A stretch of 64,000 nucleotides of DNA from Chitinophaga sp. Lineage in GTDB: Bacteria; Bacteroidota; Bacteroidia; Chitinophagales; Chitinophagaceae. The notes under the pieces were generated by a model that was given only the letters and a program-made list of their open reading frames with translations, made no database searches and was not told the origin of the DNA. Positions within the stretch are counted from its first letter, which is position 1; every line of letters begins with the position of its first letter. Location: positions 359,859-423,858 of the forward strand of contig NZ_JAGHZS010000002.1 of assembly GCF_017745275.1 (NCBI RefSeq), given 5' to 3'. This document shows positions 34,614-42,892 of the stretch, in pieces. A program made the position numbers and the translations under genes.

Positions 34614-35135
34614 TTATAAGTTATGAACCCAGTAAAGCAGTTTTGCCAGGCAAACATCCTGGGGATATTGATCTGTTCTGAGGATGTTGGCGCCATAAGT
34701 TTTTCCTAACTGAAGGTATTGCGCCATATAGCCGGTATGATAAGCCACATCGAATGTTTCTTCTGTTCGGGCCTCGAGTCGTTGCAGGGTAGTGCTGATG
34801 TCTGCGTAGCAAAGCGTAGTAGGCGGCACCGGTAGCCAATCCTGGTAATAGCTGGCAGGGATGAGCGTGAAAATAGTCATCCAGTGCCGGTCGAAGATGA
34901 GTATATCCTGACTGTTTGCTGCCAGTAATCCATTGATGGCGGCTTTGCCGAGATCAGCTACCTGTTGGTACTCTTTTTTTTCAGCATGTGCCAGGAGGGC
35001 GGCGCCTGTTTTTCCACCAAAGGGGCGGAGATAAGTTCCGCCGGTGGCTTGTGCCAGTAAGGTAGCCAGGGTGGTTTTACCGGCGCCGTCATGTCCGTCT
35101 ATGGCCAGTATAAGCGGTCGTTGTTGGTTGTCCAT
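34614..35135 (-). CDS. dTMP-kinase-like P-loop nucleoside/nucleotide kinase
   Basis: 173 residues. Walker A is GHDGAGKTT (14-22) after strand LILAIDG; a D-R pair (IFDRHWM, 80-86) matches the DR motif of thymidylate kinases; PPTTLCYADISTTLQRLEAR (105-123) corresponds to the strand and helix before the lid, with lid arginines reduced. Such kinases phosphorylate nucleosides or nucleoside monophosphates with ATP. The gene is four bases from the HisG-like gene and 20 from the AbrB-like gene. The substrate could be an unusual nucleoside made by the operon, or a precursor; this is inference. Confidence 0.78.
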   Translation of the reverse strand: MDNQQRPLILAIDGHDGAGKTTLATLLAQATGGTYLRPFGGKTGAALLAHAEKKEYQQVADLGKAAINGLLAANSQDILIFDRHWMTIFTLIPASYYQDWLPVPPTTLCYADISTTLQRLEARTEETFDVAYHTGYMAQYLQLGKTYGANILRTDQYPQDVCLAKLLYWVHNL

Positions 35136-35154
35136 ACGGTGGTTGCCAGCTACA

Positions 35155-35478
35155 TTAATGATGAGGATATAGCCCTACGTTGCCGTCTTTTTCATCCAGC
35201 TTTACCAGGTATTTGCCGGCGCCTTTATGGCCATTTTTAAGGATAGCGCCTGCGGCCTGGTTTAATTTCATCAACCCACGGGCAGACACCTCTTTAAAAG
35301 GACGTTTATCCGTTGCTGTTGGATAAAGCGTTACCTTATCCTTCTCTACGGAAAAGCCTATACGTTTCCCCTGTCCTTTCTGAAACTTAAGCAGGTGACG
35401 TGCTGCCGGCGGGAGGGTAATCATGCCGGCAGGGGAAATGGTTCTGCTGCTGAGGTTTTCTTTAAATGAAGTAGCCAT
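35155..35478 (-). CDS. Tandem AbrB/SpoVT-fold protein
   Basis: 107 residues. Residues 12-53 (RTISPAGMITLPPAARHLL... KVTLYP) show the swapped-hairpin AbrB pattern with G-x-I-x-L-P-x-x-x-R. Residues 62-105 (KEVSARGLMKLNQAAGAIL... NVGLYP) repeat the same order with about a third identical positions. The protein is thus a single-chain two-repeat version of a fold that normally forms dimers, somewhat like MraZ. It may bind DNA and control the operon, or act as a scaffold; the sequence does not decide. It is the third gene of five, 34 bases downstream of the PurC-like gene. Confidence 0.65.
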   Translation of the reverse strand: MATSFKENLSSRTISPAGMITLPPAARHLLKFQKGQGKRIGFSVEKDKVTLYPTATDKRPFKEVSARGLMKLNQAAGAILKNGHKGAGKYLVKLDEKDGNVGLYPHH

Positions 35479-35511
35479 TGTTTTTATTTTTTTGGTGAGA
35501 TGAATAAGTAG

Positions 35512-36573
35512 TTAGCTATTTACAGGGAACATCGAGGAATATGCTTTTTCATAATTTTCATATAGCTTTTCTGGTGCGGCTCCTTTTCTCCACAAGTCTT
35601 TGTCCATTGATTCAGCCTGTTCCGGATGAAGGCTGTTCCATCGGATGCGCATGCAGTCCGGGCTGATTTCACCATAGATCAGTTTACCGCTGCGATCAAT
35701 AAAGATGCACATGTCAATGAGGGTAATACCGGATTGAAAAAACATTTTTTCCAGCCAGAGGAATGTTTCCAGCGCCATTTTCTTAGCGTAGGAAAGGTCC
35801 TGTATCCAGAGCGCGGCGTAGTCGTCGGAGATGGGCTCATCTGCGAGCCGGTTATTGTTTTCATCGGTCAGGGGATGGCGCCAGTCGAAGCATACGATGG
35901 GTGCCTCGAAGCGGGTCCATCGGCTTATCGGGCGTGCATCCGGAAGCGTTGACGGATATTTATCGGTATACCGGTATCGGTGCACGGGGGAGCCGATATG
36001 ATACCTTTTAATCCTGGTTTCTATATTACAGGTATCTACCAGTAATTGCACAATAAACAAGCCCTGTTCATTTTCTATTTCTGCCAGGAAGGCGCTGGCG
36101 GGAGCGCAGGCGAGGCCTTTCCCATGCTGCAGCATTTTACGGTACACCGCAGTGGTGAATTTAATCCGGATAGCGTCGGTGCCGTCTACCAGCCCGTAAC
36201 GGTTATGAGTATAGGAGTATACGGTGGGTTTAAATTTTTCTATCACCACCCGTGGTGTCCAGTACCTGATAATTTTGCTTTCTCCTTCTACCAGGAGTGG
36301 CAGCAGCTCAAAGCTGAAAGGAATTTTTTGCAGGATGTGTTCTACGATACTTTCCACTGGTTCATATAATTTTATCACTATCGTAGATGCGTTCGAGTGA
36401 GCACCGGTGGTATCTGTCAGTACCAGGCAGGGTTGGTGAAGAGGGATAAGAGGTTGTGTAGTCAGCACCACCGGAAACTCCAGGGACTGTAATTGCCGGA
36501 TAGCGGTAGCGATGCGATTTTCGGGCGTTGCCCGGCATTCATTGATGATATAGATGGACGACATATGCTGCAT
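35512..36573 (-). CDS. PurC-like (SAICAR synthetase-family) protein with N-terminal extension
   Basis: 353 residues. Residues about 90-345 align in order with PurC: LLVEGESKIIRYW (93-105, for the ATP-loop R-G-K-x-K), KPTVYSYTHNRYGLVDGTD, RIKRYHIGSPVHRY (187-200, for V-R-N-x-x-x-G-S-x-x-K-R), PIVCFDWRHPLTDE, SYAKKMALETFLWLEKMFFQSGI, LIDMCIFI, GEISPDCMRIRW (301-312, for D-E-x-S-P-D-x-x-R-x-W) and a final YENYEKAY. The first Asp of DExSPD is Gly. Residues 1-88 are an extra alpha/beta domain not found in PurC. PurC ligates aspartate to CAIR with ATP; the true purine enzyme is expected elsewhere, so this is a diverged paralogue. It follows the nucleotidyltransferase gene by 10 bases. Confidence 0.82.
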   Translation of the reverse strand: MQHMSSIYIINECRATPENRIATAIRQLQSLEFPVVLTTQPLIPLHQPCLVLTDTTGAHSNASTIVIKLYEPVESIVEHILQKIPFSFELLPLLVEGESKIIRYWTPRVVIEKFKPTVYSYTHNRYGLVDGTDAIRIKFTTAVYRKMLQHGKGLACAPASAFLAEIENEQGLFIVQLLVDTCNIETRIKRYHIGSPVHRYRYTDKYPSTLPDARPISRWTRFEAPIVCFDWRHPLTDENNNRLADEPISDDYAALWIQDLSYAKKMALETFLWLEKMFFQSGITLIDMCIFIDRSGKLIYGEISPDCMRIRWNSLHPEQAESMDKDLWRKGAAPEKLYENYEKAYSSMFPVNS

Positions 36574-36583
36574 GCTTTATAGT

Positions 36584-37972
36584 TTATCTTAAAAAATCGG
36601 GCAGGTCATATTCCGTATAGTCGAAAGCGTGATAGGCATCGTTGAGTACATACAACAGCTGGAGCGTAGCGGCGTACGCATTGGCGATGGCTTCCCAGGG
36701 GCGTCCGCTTTCACAAAGAGCTACCTGGTCTTCTATGGCGTAATGAAGCGTGGTCGTTGTCCAGGCATTAATCAGTTCTTTGTTATTCGGTTCCCGCATG
36801 GCGGCGCGCATACCTTTGGTAATATGCATGGGTATCTTGATAAAATACTGGTAAAGATTTGCTTTCCCTTCCAGCCCGAAGTGTGTACCCTCTTTAGCCA
36901 GGAAGCCCGCCATTCCCAGCAGTTGCCGCATACGTACGTAGCCGAAGCTGAAGTTGCGGTATAGCAGGTCATGAGCCGGTTTTACGGGGATAACGGCTTG
37001 TCCGTATAAGCATAATACGTGTTGATTAAGGTTGTCGCCGGACAGCGACTGGCATCCATAAAAGTCTGTTTCATCATACACGCTGATATTGATATCTACA
37101 CCCCGGTAAGATGGATTTTGCCCGCTTAGTGCCTGCAGTGCGGCATCGGATGATTTTACATACAAGATCACGTCATAGTCAGCGAAGCTTTCGCTGGTAA
37201 CGGAGGAGCCGTATACAAAGATGGCGAGCAGGTTGTCTGACAGTAAATCCCGCAGTTGTTGGCTAAAGCCAAATCGTGTTTGTTGGGCTGCCGTGAGTGT
37301 GCTGGCTGTGACCAGCAGCGGTGTGGTAGTAACACCGTCGCTGAGGGCCGTCAGCAGGCGGCCATACATTTTTTTGATGGCGCTGATGCGGTCGAAAGCA
37401 TCCAGGTCAGTAGCATATCCATAATGCAGTACAAATTGCTGTAGGTCCTCTTTGCTGATGACTGTTATTTCCAGTGATTCAAGATAGGCAGATATTTGCC
37501 AGAGCCTGTCCAGTTTACTTTGAATAGTGGCCTCTGTAAAGCGATTTTGTATAATGGCTGCACTCAGGGTGCAACCCGCCAGGAACAACAGGGACTGCAG
37601 GTAGTAACGGTTGGTACCCATGCCGGTATTGGGGTCTACCGGTAGCAGCGGATGAAATGTTTGTAATGATTGTATAAACTGGCGGTAGTTTTCATCAGCA
37701 GGAGCTATGTTGGTTTCCTGTACAAAACGCTCAAAAAACAGCGGGTGAAACAGGGAAGATAATTCCAGCAACTGACGGCTTACCGGGCGGGGATTTACCA
37801 GTTGTAAGGAGGTTGCTACGGTGAAAAATTCACGTAATTCGGCTTCATCCAGTTCTTCATGGAAGAGGACAAAGGTAAAATCGCTTTCTTCTTTTTCCCG
37901 CCATCCCGGTGGCATGGTAACGATGCGAAAGCCGGCATATTTATGTTTAAATATGGAGCGGAAAGGGCTCAT
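36584..37972 (-). CDS. Nucleotidyltransferase (polymerase-beta/MNT type) with large flanking domains
   Basis: 462 residues from ATG 37972 (MSPFRSIFKHKYAG); TTG 38008 gives 12 more. The catalytic hairpin is clear: FVYGSSVTSESFADYDVILYV (Gly-Ser at 255-256, Asp265, Asp267), and VDINISVYD supplies the third carboxylate (Asp293). The N-terminal 230 residues and the helical C-terminal 120 residues match nothing I know; the C-terminus could be a KNTase-C- or HEPN-like helical bundle. Such enzymes transfer NMP to a small molecule or protein, as in aminoglycoside and lincosamide adenylylation. It is the first gene of the operon and may modify or protect the product (inference). Confidence 0.78.
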   Translation of the reverse strand: MSPFRSIFKHKYAGFRIVTMPPGWREKEESDFTFVLFHEELDEAELREFFTVATSLQLVNPRPVSRQLLELSSLFHPLFFERFVQETNIAPADENYRQFIQSLQTFHPLLPVDPNTGMGTNRYYLQSLLFLAGCTLSAAIIQNRFTEATIQSKLDRLWQISAYLESLEITVISKEDLQQFVLHYGYATDLDAFDRISAIKKMYGRLLTALSDGVTTTPLLVTASTLTAAQQTRFGFSQQLRDLLSDNLLAIFVYGSSVTSESFADYDVILYVKSSDAALQALSGQNPSYRGVDINISVYDETDFYGCQSLSGDNLNQHVLCLYGQAVIPVKPAHDLLYRNFSFGYVRMRQLLGMAGFLAKEGTHFGLEGKANLYQYFIKIPMHITKGMRAAMREPNNKELINAWTTTTLHYAIEDQVALCESGRPWEAIANAYAATLQLLYVLNDAYHAFDYTEYDLPDFLR

Positions 37973-38240
37973 ATCCACGGATGGTGGTATAAACAGTTGA
38001 TCTTTCAAAGTAAAAGAGATGAGATAGTCACGCCTGAATGCTGCGATAATGTCCGATTTGATGCAATGCTTTATGGGAAAAGATACTTTTTATTGCCCTG
38101 GGGGAGGCGACCCTTTCTCATAAATTAAAAATTCCGGGCTAAGGGGTTTGTTCAACTTATTTTGAGGTATTCTATTAACAAGTGATAGCTGCGGGCAGCG
38201 ATCTATTTAAAGTTAGGTAATTTCCCGCAATAAAAAAAGT

Positions 38241-38273
38241 TTAGCATTTAGCTGCGAAACAGCTAAATGCTAA
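38241..38273 (-). terminator. Terminator of the truncated haemoglobin gene
   Basis: Perfect 14-base arms TTAGCATTTAGCTG (38241-38254) and CAGCTAAATGCTAA (38260-38273), five-base loop; the A-run at 38232-38238 becomes a U-run on the minus-strand transcript. The GCTAA-rich words resemble the hairpin at 52259. Confidence 0.85.
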
Positions 38274-38282
38274 TAGCAGCCT

Positions 38283-38771
38283 TTATTCCGGCTGATAAGG
38301 TCCACCGGGTTCTCCCCATCCCCATTTAGGCATCGGTTCATCCGGCTTTACCGGCAAATTGGTTTCATTGGAATTGATAATGGCAATGCGGGTACCCCAT
38401 TCAATATACGCTACAAAAGCAGCACGGAATTCCGGGTCTGCCGGCAGGTTCATTTCATCGGCGGTAGCGAGGAGTAGCTGCACCCACCTCTGGCGATGTA
38501 CTTCTTTGAGGTGTTTGCCCAGGTGCTTCTGAATCATGGCCGCATGGGAACCTTCGCCGTTGCTGTATAATTTAGGCCCGCCAAATACTTCAGCGATGAA
38601 GTGCGCTACATGCAATTGATGGGAGGGCGACATATGCTTAAATATCGGCCCGATTAAATCGTCCAATACAACCTTGTCATAAAAAGCGCGGATTAATTCT
38701 TCGAACACCGGCATGCCGCCGGCCCATTCATACAATGTGGGTATCGGTTTGTTGCTCATCTCTTTTTTCAT
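38283..38771 (-). CDS. Group II truncated haemoglobin
   Basis: 162 residues from ATG 38771 (MKKEMSNKP; ATG 38759 also possible); the longer frame has no globin features. Globin helices are readable: LYEWAGGMPVFEELIRAFYDKV, DLIGPIFKHMSP, and HLKEVHRQRWVQLLLATADEMNLP, where the proximal His (EVHRQRW) and the Trp at G8 mark group II (TrHbO). It binds oxygen or handles nitric oxide and peroxide in the cytoplasm. The C-terminal tail is proline- and glycine-rich (WGWGEPGGPYQPE), typical of Bacteroidota members. It is a single gene with its own terminator. Confidence 0.9.
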   Translation of the reverse strand: MKKEMSNKPIPTLYEWAGGMPVFEELIRAFYDKVVLDDLIGPIFKHMSPSHQLHVAHFIAEVFGGPKLYSNGEGSHAAMIQKHLGKHLKEVHRQRWVQLLLATADEMNLPADPEFRAAFVAYIEWGTRIAIINSNETNLPVKPDEPMPKWGWGEPGGPYQPE

Positions 38772-39014
38772 AAAGCTAGAAAGTTTAGAAAAGAACTCCA
38801 AGGGCCTACCAAAGAGTAGGCGCCCATGGCTTAACAAAAGGGTAACACCATTTAAAAAATAAGTTTGCATTCGTTGAATACCTTGCGTACTTTCCATCAT
38901 CGTGATCTGTGTATCGCGTTTGTGTTGTCATGGAAACTTTGAACGCGCTGTAGCAGTTGCCCGTAGCGGCCTAACCAGTATTTATCCCTGTCATCTTAGA
39001 AAATAAATAACGTC

Positions 39015-39872
39015 ATGAAACGCATTTTTTTAGTCGTGTCAGTCATTACTTCTTTATCCGCAACAGCACAGAAAGCCCAACCCGTAGCGGCTATCATCGA
39101 TGAGTTTTATCATCATCCGGAGCATATCATGGTTACGGCGCATCGTGCCGCACATACCAAATACCCGGAGAACTCGCTGGCAGCCATCCGGGAGGCGATT
39201 GAACAAGGCATTGACATTGTAGAAATTGATGTACGGGAAACGAAAGATCACGTGCTCATTATTATGCATGATGAGAAAATTACCCGTACAACTGGTAAGC
39301 CGGGCAAAACCACCGATTACACTTACCAGGAGTTATTGCAGTTCCCCTTGTTGTTTAACGGACAACCTACCAAAGAAAAGATACCTACGTTTGAACAGGT
39401 GCTGCAGCTTACCAAAGGCAAAATTATGGTGGATGTGGACTTTAAAGCGGATGGCGATGAAGCTGCCAAACAAACGGTAGATATGATCGCAAAACATAAA
39501 ATGGAGCAACAGGTGTTGTTCTTTATTTATGAACATCCGTATGCTACACAGCTGCTGCAATGGAATCCAAAGTTACAGGTGATGCCACGTGCACATAGTA
39601 TCGCAGAAATACATGAGATAGAAAAAATGGGTAAGTTTCCAGTGATTCATATCGATGATGATTTTTACACCGACTCTACCATGCAGCGTGTTGCCGGCAG
39701 CGGCACCCGGATCTGGATTAATACGCTGGGAGATTATGACAAGATGGAGGCGAAGCAGGCAGATAGCGGCTTTGATCAGCGCCTGAAAGATGCAAAGTAT
39801 GCCAATGCTATTCAAACAGATTTTCCGGAGAAGCTATTGGCATACCTGCGTAAGAAGGGCCTGCACAAATAA
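39015..39872 (+). CDS. Glycerophosphodiester phosphodiesterase
   Basis: 285 residues with signal peptide (SLSATAQ). The GDPD TIM-barrel motifs are intact: TAHRAAHTKYPENSLAAI (His-Arg, Glu), VEIDVRETKDHVLIIMHDEKI with E-x-D and catalytic His, then KIMVDVDFKADG. It would hydrolyse glycerophosphodiesters to glycerol-3-phosphate and an alcohol in the periplasm. Its stop at 39872 directly abuts the stop of the convergent GDPD-esterase fusion. Confidence 0.93.
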   Translation: MKRIFLVVSVITSLSATAQKAQPVAAIIDEFYHHPEHIMVTAHRAAHTKYPENSLAAIREAIEQGIDIVEIDVRETKDHVLIIMHDEKITRTTGKPGKTTDYTYQELLQFPLLFNGQPTKEKIPTFEQVLQLTKGKIMVDVDFKADGDEAAKQTVDMIAKHKMEQQVLFFIYEHPYATQLLQWNPKLQVMPRAHSIAEIHEIEKMGKFPVIHIDDDFYTDSTMQRVAGSGTRIWINTLGDYDKMEAKQADSGFDQRLKDAKYANAIQTDFPEKLLAYLRKKGLHK

Positions 39873-41501
39873 TTATTCGGCAGGATAATATTGTTTTAAC
39901 CAGCTGATGACTTTCGCAAATACATCCATGGAAGCTGTTAACCCCATTCCATGTTTTTCCGTTGGATAAAGCTCAAACTGTGTCGGGATATTGAGCGATG
40001 TTAGTTTTTCATGTAGCTTTTTAGCCTGGCTAACATCTACAAGCGGATCTTGCCCGCCATGAAACAAAATAGTAGGTACACCACTGGCTTTGGTGAGCCG
40101 GTAGTAAGGACTGGCATCAAATGCAATCCGGGCGGCCGGATCCGGTTCATCCAGCAGGCGTGCTACTTTTTCATCTGCCTCTTTATTTTCCTGTCTTACT
40201 TTTTTATCGGCAAAATCTGTTGGTCCCCAAAGGTCCACCACAGTTTTGACCTGGCGTAAACTATCGCAGGCATAGGCGTATTGCAGGGCGAGGTAAGCGC
40301 CGGCACTGCCGCCTATCAAAGCAAACTGGTGGCCATCAAATTGTAGTTTTTTGGATTTGGAAGATATGAACGCCAACGCTTTTTTTACATCGTCCAGCTG
40401 AGCGGGGTAAATGTTCTGGTGATCCTTCCGGATCAGGCGGTAGTTCATAGACACCACGCCGTAGTGCAGTTTGCCGGCCAGTTCATCGATCAGCTGTTTC
40501 GGAAATTCTTTTTTGTCGCCGCCTGTCCAGCCACCACCATGCAGGTACACGATGATTTTAGTGCTGGCGGAATGATTTTCGGGAAGATAAGCATCCAGGG
40601 TATTATCGTCTCCGGCATCGCCATAAGGAACATTCTTCATGGTGATGTAGTTGTTGCTGCTGGCTACAGCCGGTAAAGCGGCGCCAGTATTGCCATCGCG
40701 GAGATTATTTGTTTTCAGGTAGGTGACGAGTGCCCCGGGGTGATCACTTTGCATGCCTTGTACACCTTTGCTTAATACTGTATTCCAGCTGGCCGGACCT
40801 TCTGAAGGTGTTTGTGCATCAAGCCATACCGCTACGCCGTGTTGACGGGTAACCGCCAGCATGGCGCTATCGGTGACATTGTCCAATACAGCAATGGCGA
40901 GATTGTCGAGCAGGTAGTTGAGTTGCGCGGTGGTGGTTACTTCATCAGGTACGCTGGTCATCAGCGGCATTTGTGGCGCTGTTTTTCTCCATAGTTTATA
41001 TTGCTCTTTACTGTTGAGATATACGACTACCTGTTTTTCCATCCCGGCGGCCTGTATCTGTTTCCATGTTTCGGCTACGTCGGCGTCTTTGAAGTCGAGG
41101 TAAATATTCACTTTGTCTTTGCTGGCATGCAGGGCTTCCGCAAAGGTAGGTACGTGATAGTCTTTCCCATCTTTGCTATTGACTTTTAGTTGTTTGATTT
41201 CCTGCCAGGTGAGGTCTGCTACTTTTCCTTTCCCGTTGGTCATACGATCTACGGTAGCGTCGTGCATAAGTACCAGTTGTCCGTCTTTGGTGGTACGGAG
41301 GTCCAGTTCTGCATAGTCAGCGCCGCATTGGATGGTAGCATTAATAGCGGCTATCGTGTTTTCCGGCATCTCTACATGGTTGCCACGATGTGCCACTACC
41401 ACGAATTTATTTTTGGTGGCCGGCAGCGGCGCTGCCTGTTGTGCAAAAGAGATCTGCATCCACAGGCAGGCGCCGGCAAACAGGAATATATGCTTCATCA
41501 T
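39873..41501 (-). CDS. GDPD / alpha-beta hydrolase (esterase) fusion protein
   Basis: 542 residues with a signal peptide (WMQISFA-QQ). Domain 1 (about 30-265) is a GDPD: VAHRGNHVEMPENTIAAI, ADYAELDLRTTKDGQLVLMHD and NIYLDFKD. Domain 2 (about 288-542) is a carboxylesterase/BD-FAE-type alpha/beta hydrolase with oxyanion motif HGGGW (321-325), nucleophile GGSAG (Ser399), Asp485 (HGGQDPLVD) and His517 (EKHGMG). Both catalytic sets are complete, so one secreted chain would cut both a phosphodiester and an ester. The start overlaps the stop of the PqaA-like gene (TAATG), showing translational coupling. Confidence 0.92.
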   Translation of the reverse strand: MMKHIFLFAGACLWMQISFAQQAAPLPATKNKFVVVAHRGNHVEMPENTIAAINATIQCGADYAELDLRTTKDGQLVLMHDATVDRMTNGKGKVADLTWQEIKQLKVNSKDGKDYHVPTFAEALHASKDKVNIYLDFKDADVAETWKQIQAAGMEKQVVVYLNSKEQYKLWRKTAPQMPLMTSVPDEVTTTAQLNYLLDNLAIAVLDNVTDSAMLAVTRQHGVAVWLDAQTPSEGPASWNTVLSKGVQGMQSDHPGALVTYLKTNNLRDGNTGAALPAVASSNNYITMKNVPYGDAGDDNTLDAYLPENHSASTKIIVYLHGGGWTGGDKKEFPKQLIDELAGKLHYGVVSMNYRLIRKDHQNIYPAQLDDVKKALAFISSKSKKLQFDGHQFALIGGSAGAYLALQYAYACDSLRQVKTVVDLWGPTDFADKKVRQENKEADEKVARLLDEPDPAARIAFDASPYYRLTKASGVPTILFHGGQDPLVDVSQAKKLHEKLTSLNIPTQFELYPTEKHGMGLTASMDVFAKVISWLKQYYPAE

Positions 41502-42856
41502 TACAGGATCTGTTTAGTATCGGTCACGAATACACGGGTACTCACGGAGTAGGTGCCCCCGGTAGCATTTTTATATTGAAGGTCTACGTAAAAAGCGCTA
41601 TAGCCGCTGGCTGGCAATGGGGTGCTCACTTTTACAGTTGATTTGCGGGCTTGTCCCAGGCTTTGGGACGACCATTTCTCATTACGGAAGTCCAGGTCGG
41701 TAGAGTTAGCGGTCCACAGGATCACATCTACCAGTTGATCAGCGGTTGCTTTGGCTGTGAGTTTTACTTTTCCGCGGCGGGTGCTGGTGTTCCAGCTACA
41801 GGCAGGATAAGCCTGTTGCGCCATGGTAGTTCCAAAGAATGCGCTCAATGCCTCAAAGGCATGTTTTTTATCGCCCAGGTTATGTCCTGCGTTGGGAGTG
41901 TAGTTGAGCATATTTTTGCCGGGGATGCTATCGAGGTAGTTTTTAACGTTGTCTACTACCCAGTATTCATCGTTGGTACCCATGAAAATCATTTTAGGCA
42001 TGGTGAGCAACTGGCGGTAGGAATAAGGATCTATCATGGTGTTGATGGCTTGTCCGCCTTCCGTATGTGCTGCCTGTGGAATACCCAGTTTCACGTAGTC
42101 TTCAATTTGTATGCTGTATTCTTTCCACGTTTTGATTTGATAATCGAGGCTTACCGGCATGTTCAACACATCAATGACCATGGGGGCGATAGCGGTTACG
42201 CGGGAGTCGTTGGCACCGGTGAGCCAGGTGGTCCAGCCACGTTTGGAAGCGCCGGATACTACAAACCGGTTTACGTTTTGCGACCACCTTGCTTTGGAGA
42301 AGTCCTGTACTACGTCCATAGCACGCACGGCGCTTTTCACCATGGGGAACAGCAGGGGCCAGGTATAGTCGCCATCTTCTTTAAACTGGTGAAGGGTATA
42401 AGATATCAGCGCATCTTCTGTCAAGTTTTTGAAGAGTGGCTGATTGGGTGTTTGTCTGAGTACTGCAGTAATGGCTTTATTGGTATTAGCTACGGAGGCT
42501 ATTTGCTGATATAGTTCATCCGTAGGACCGTTCCAGTTAGGAAGGCCATTTTTTACGGAGCCCCCGGTAATAAACAGCAGGGCGCCGTCATAGCTCACGT
42601 TGGCAGGTACAAAGATGACGAGCTGGTGTGTCCAGGTATAGTCGCGCCATTTCTGGGAGGTGAGTAATATGCTATAGCATTTTACCTGGCTGATATTAAA
42701 GGAGTCTTTCAACTCATAGTGGAAAGAAGTGTCGCCGTTGTTCAGGTAGCTTTTCAGTGCGGTGGCGGGTGTAATGGTTTGTTGTGCAAACGCTGCCACG
42801 AAAAAAAGCAGGTGAACAAACAGGGTGGCTGTTGTTTTCAGAAAGCGTTGTTTCAT
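41501..42856 (-). CDS. PhoPQ-activated pathogenicity-related (PqaA) family protein
   Basis: 451 residues with signal peptide (FFVAAFAQQ). The PqaA-type alpha/beta fold is recognised by DYTWTHQLVIFVPANV, LLFITGGSVKNG, NRFVVSGASKRGWTTWLTG (nucleophile Ser in SGASKRG), VTAIAPMVIDVLNM, and the acid/His region FMGTNDEYWVVDN ... PNAGHNLG. In Salmonella PqaA is controlled by PhoPQ; Bacteroidota homologues are secreted hydrolases of unknown substrate. The gene lies between SusD and the GDPD-esterase gene in one operon, so it probably acts on the same imported material. Confidence 0.9.
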   Translation of the reverse strand: MKQRFLKTTATLFVHLLFFVAAFAQQTITPATALKSYLNNGDTSFHYELKDSFNISQVKCYSILLTSQKWRDYTWTHQLVIFVPANVSYDGALLFITGGSVKNGLPNWNGPTDELYQQIASVANTNKAITAVLRQTPNQPLFKNLTEDALISYTLHQFKEDGDYTWPLLFPMVKSAVRAMDVVQDFSKARWSQNVNRFVVSGASKRGWTTWLTGANDSRVTAIAPMVIDVLNMPVSLDYQIKTWKEYSIQIEDYVKLGIPQAAHTEGGQAINTMIDPYSYRQLLTMPKMIFMGTNDEYWVVDNVKNYLDSIPGKNMLNYTPNAGHNLGDKKHAFEALSAFFGTTMAQQAYPACSWNTSTRRGKVKLTAKATADQLVDVILWTANSTDLDFRNEKWSSQSLGQARKSTVKVSTPLPASGYSAFYVDLQYKNATGGTYSVSTRVFVTDTKQIL

Positions 42857-42892
42857 ATGCGGAGGAGTGATTTATAGTAAGATAAAAAATGT

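Noticed and set aside
38772..38900. N-terminal extension of the truncated haemoglobin
   Set aside because: It lacks globin features and the ATG at 38771 gives the usual family length.
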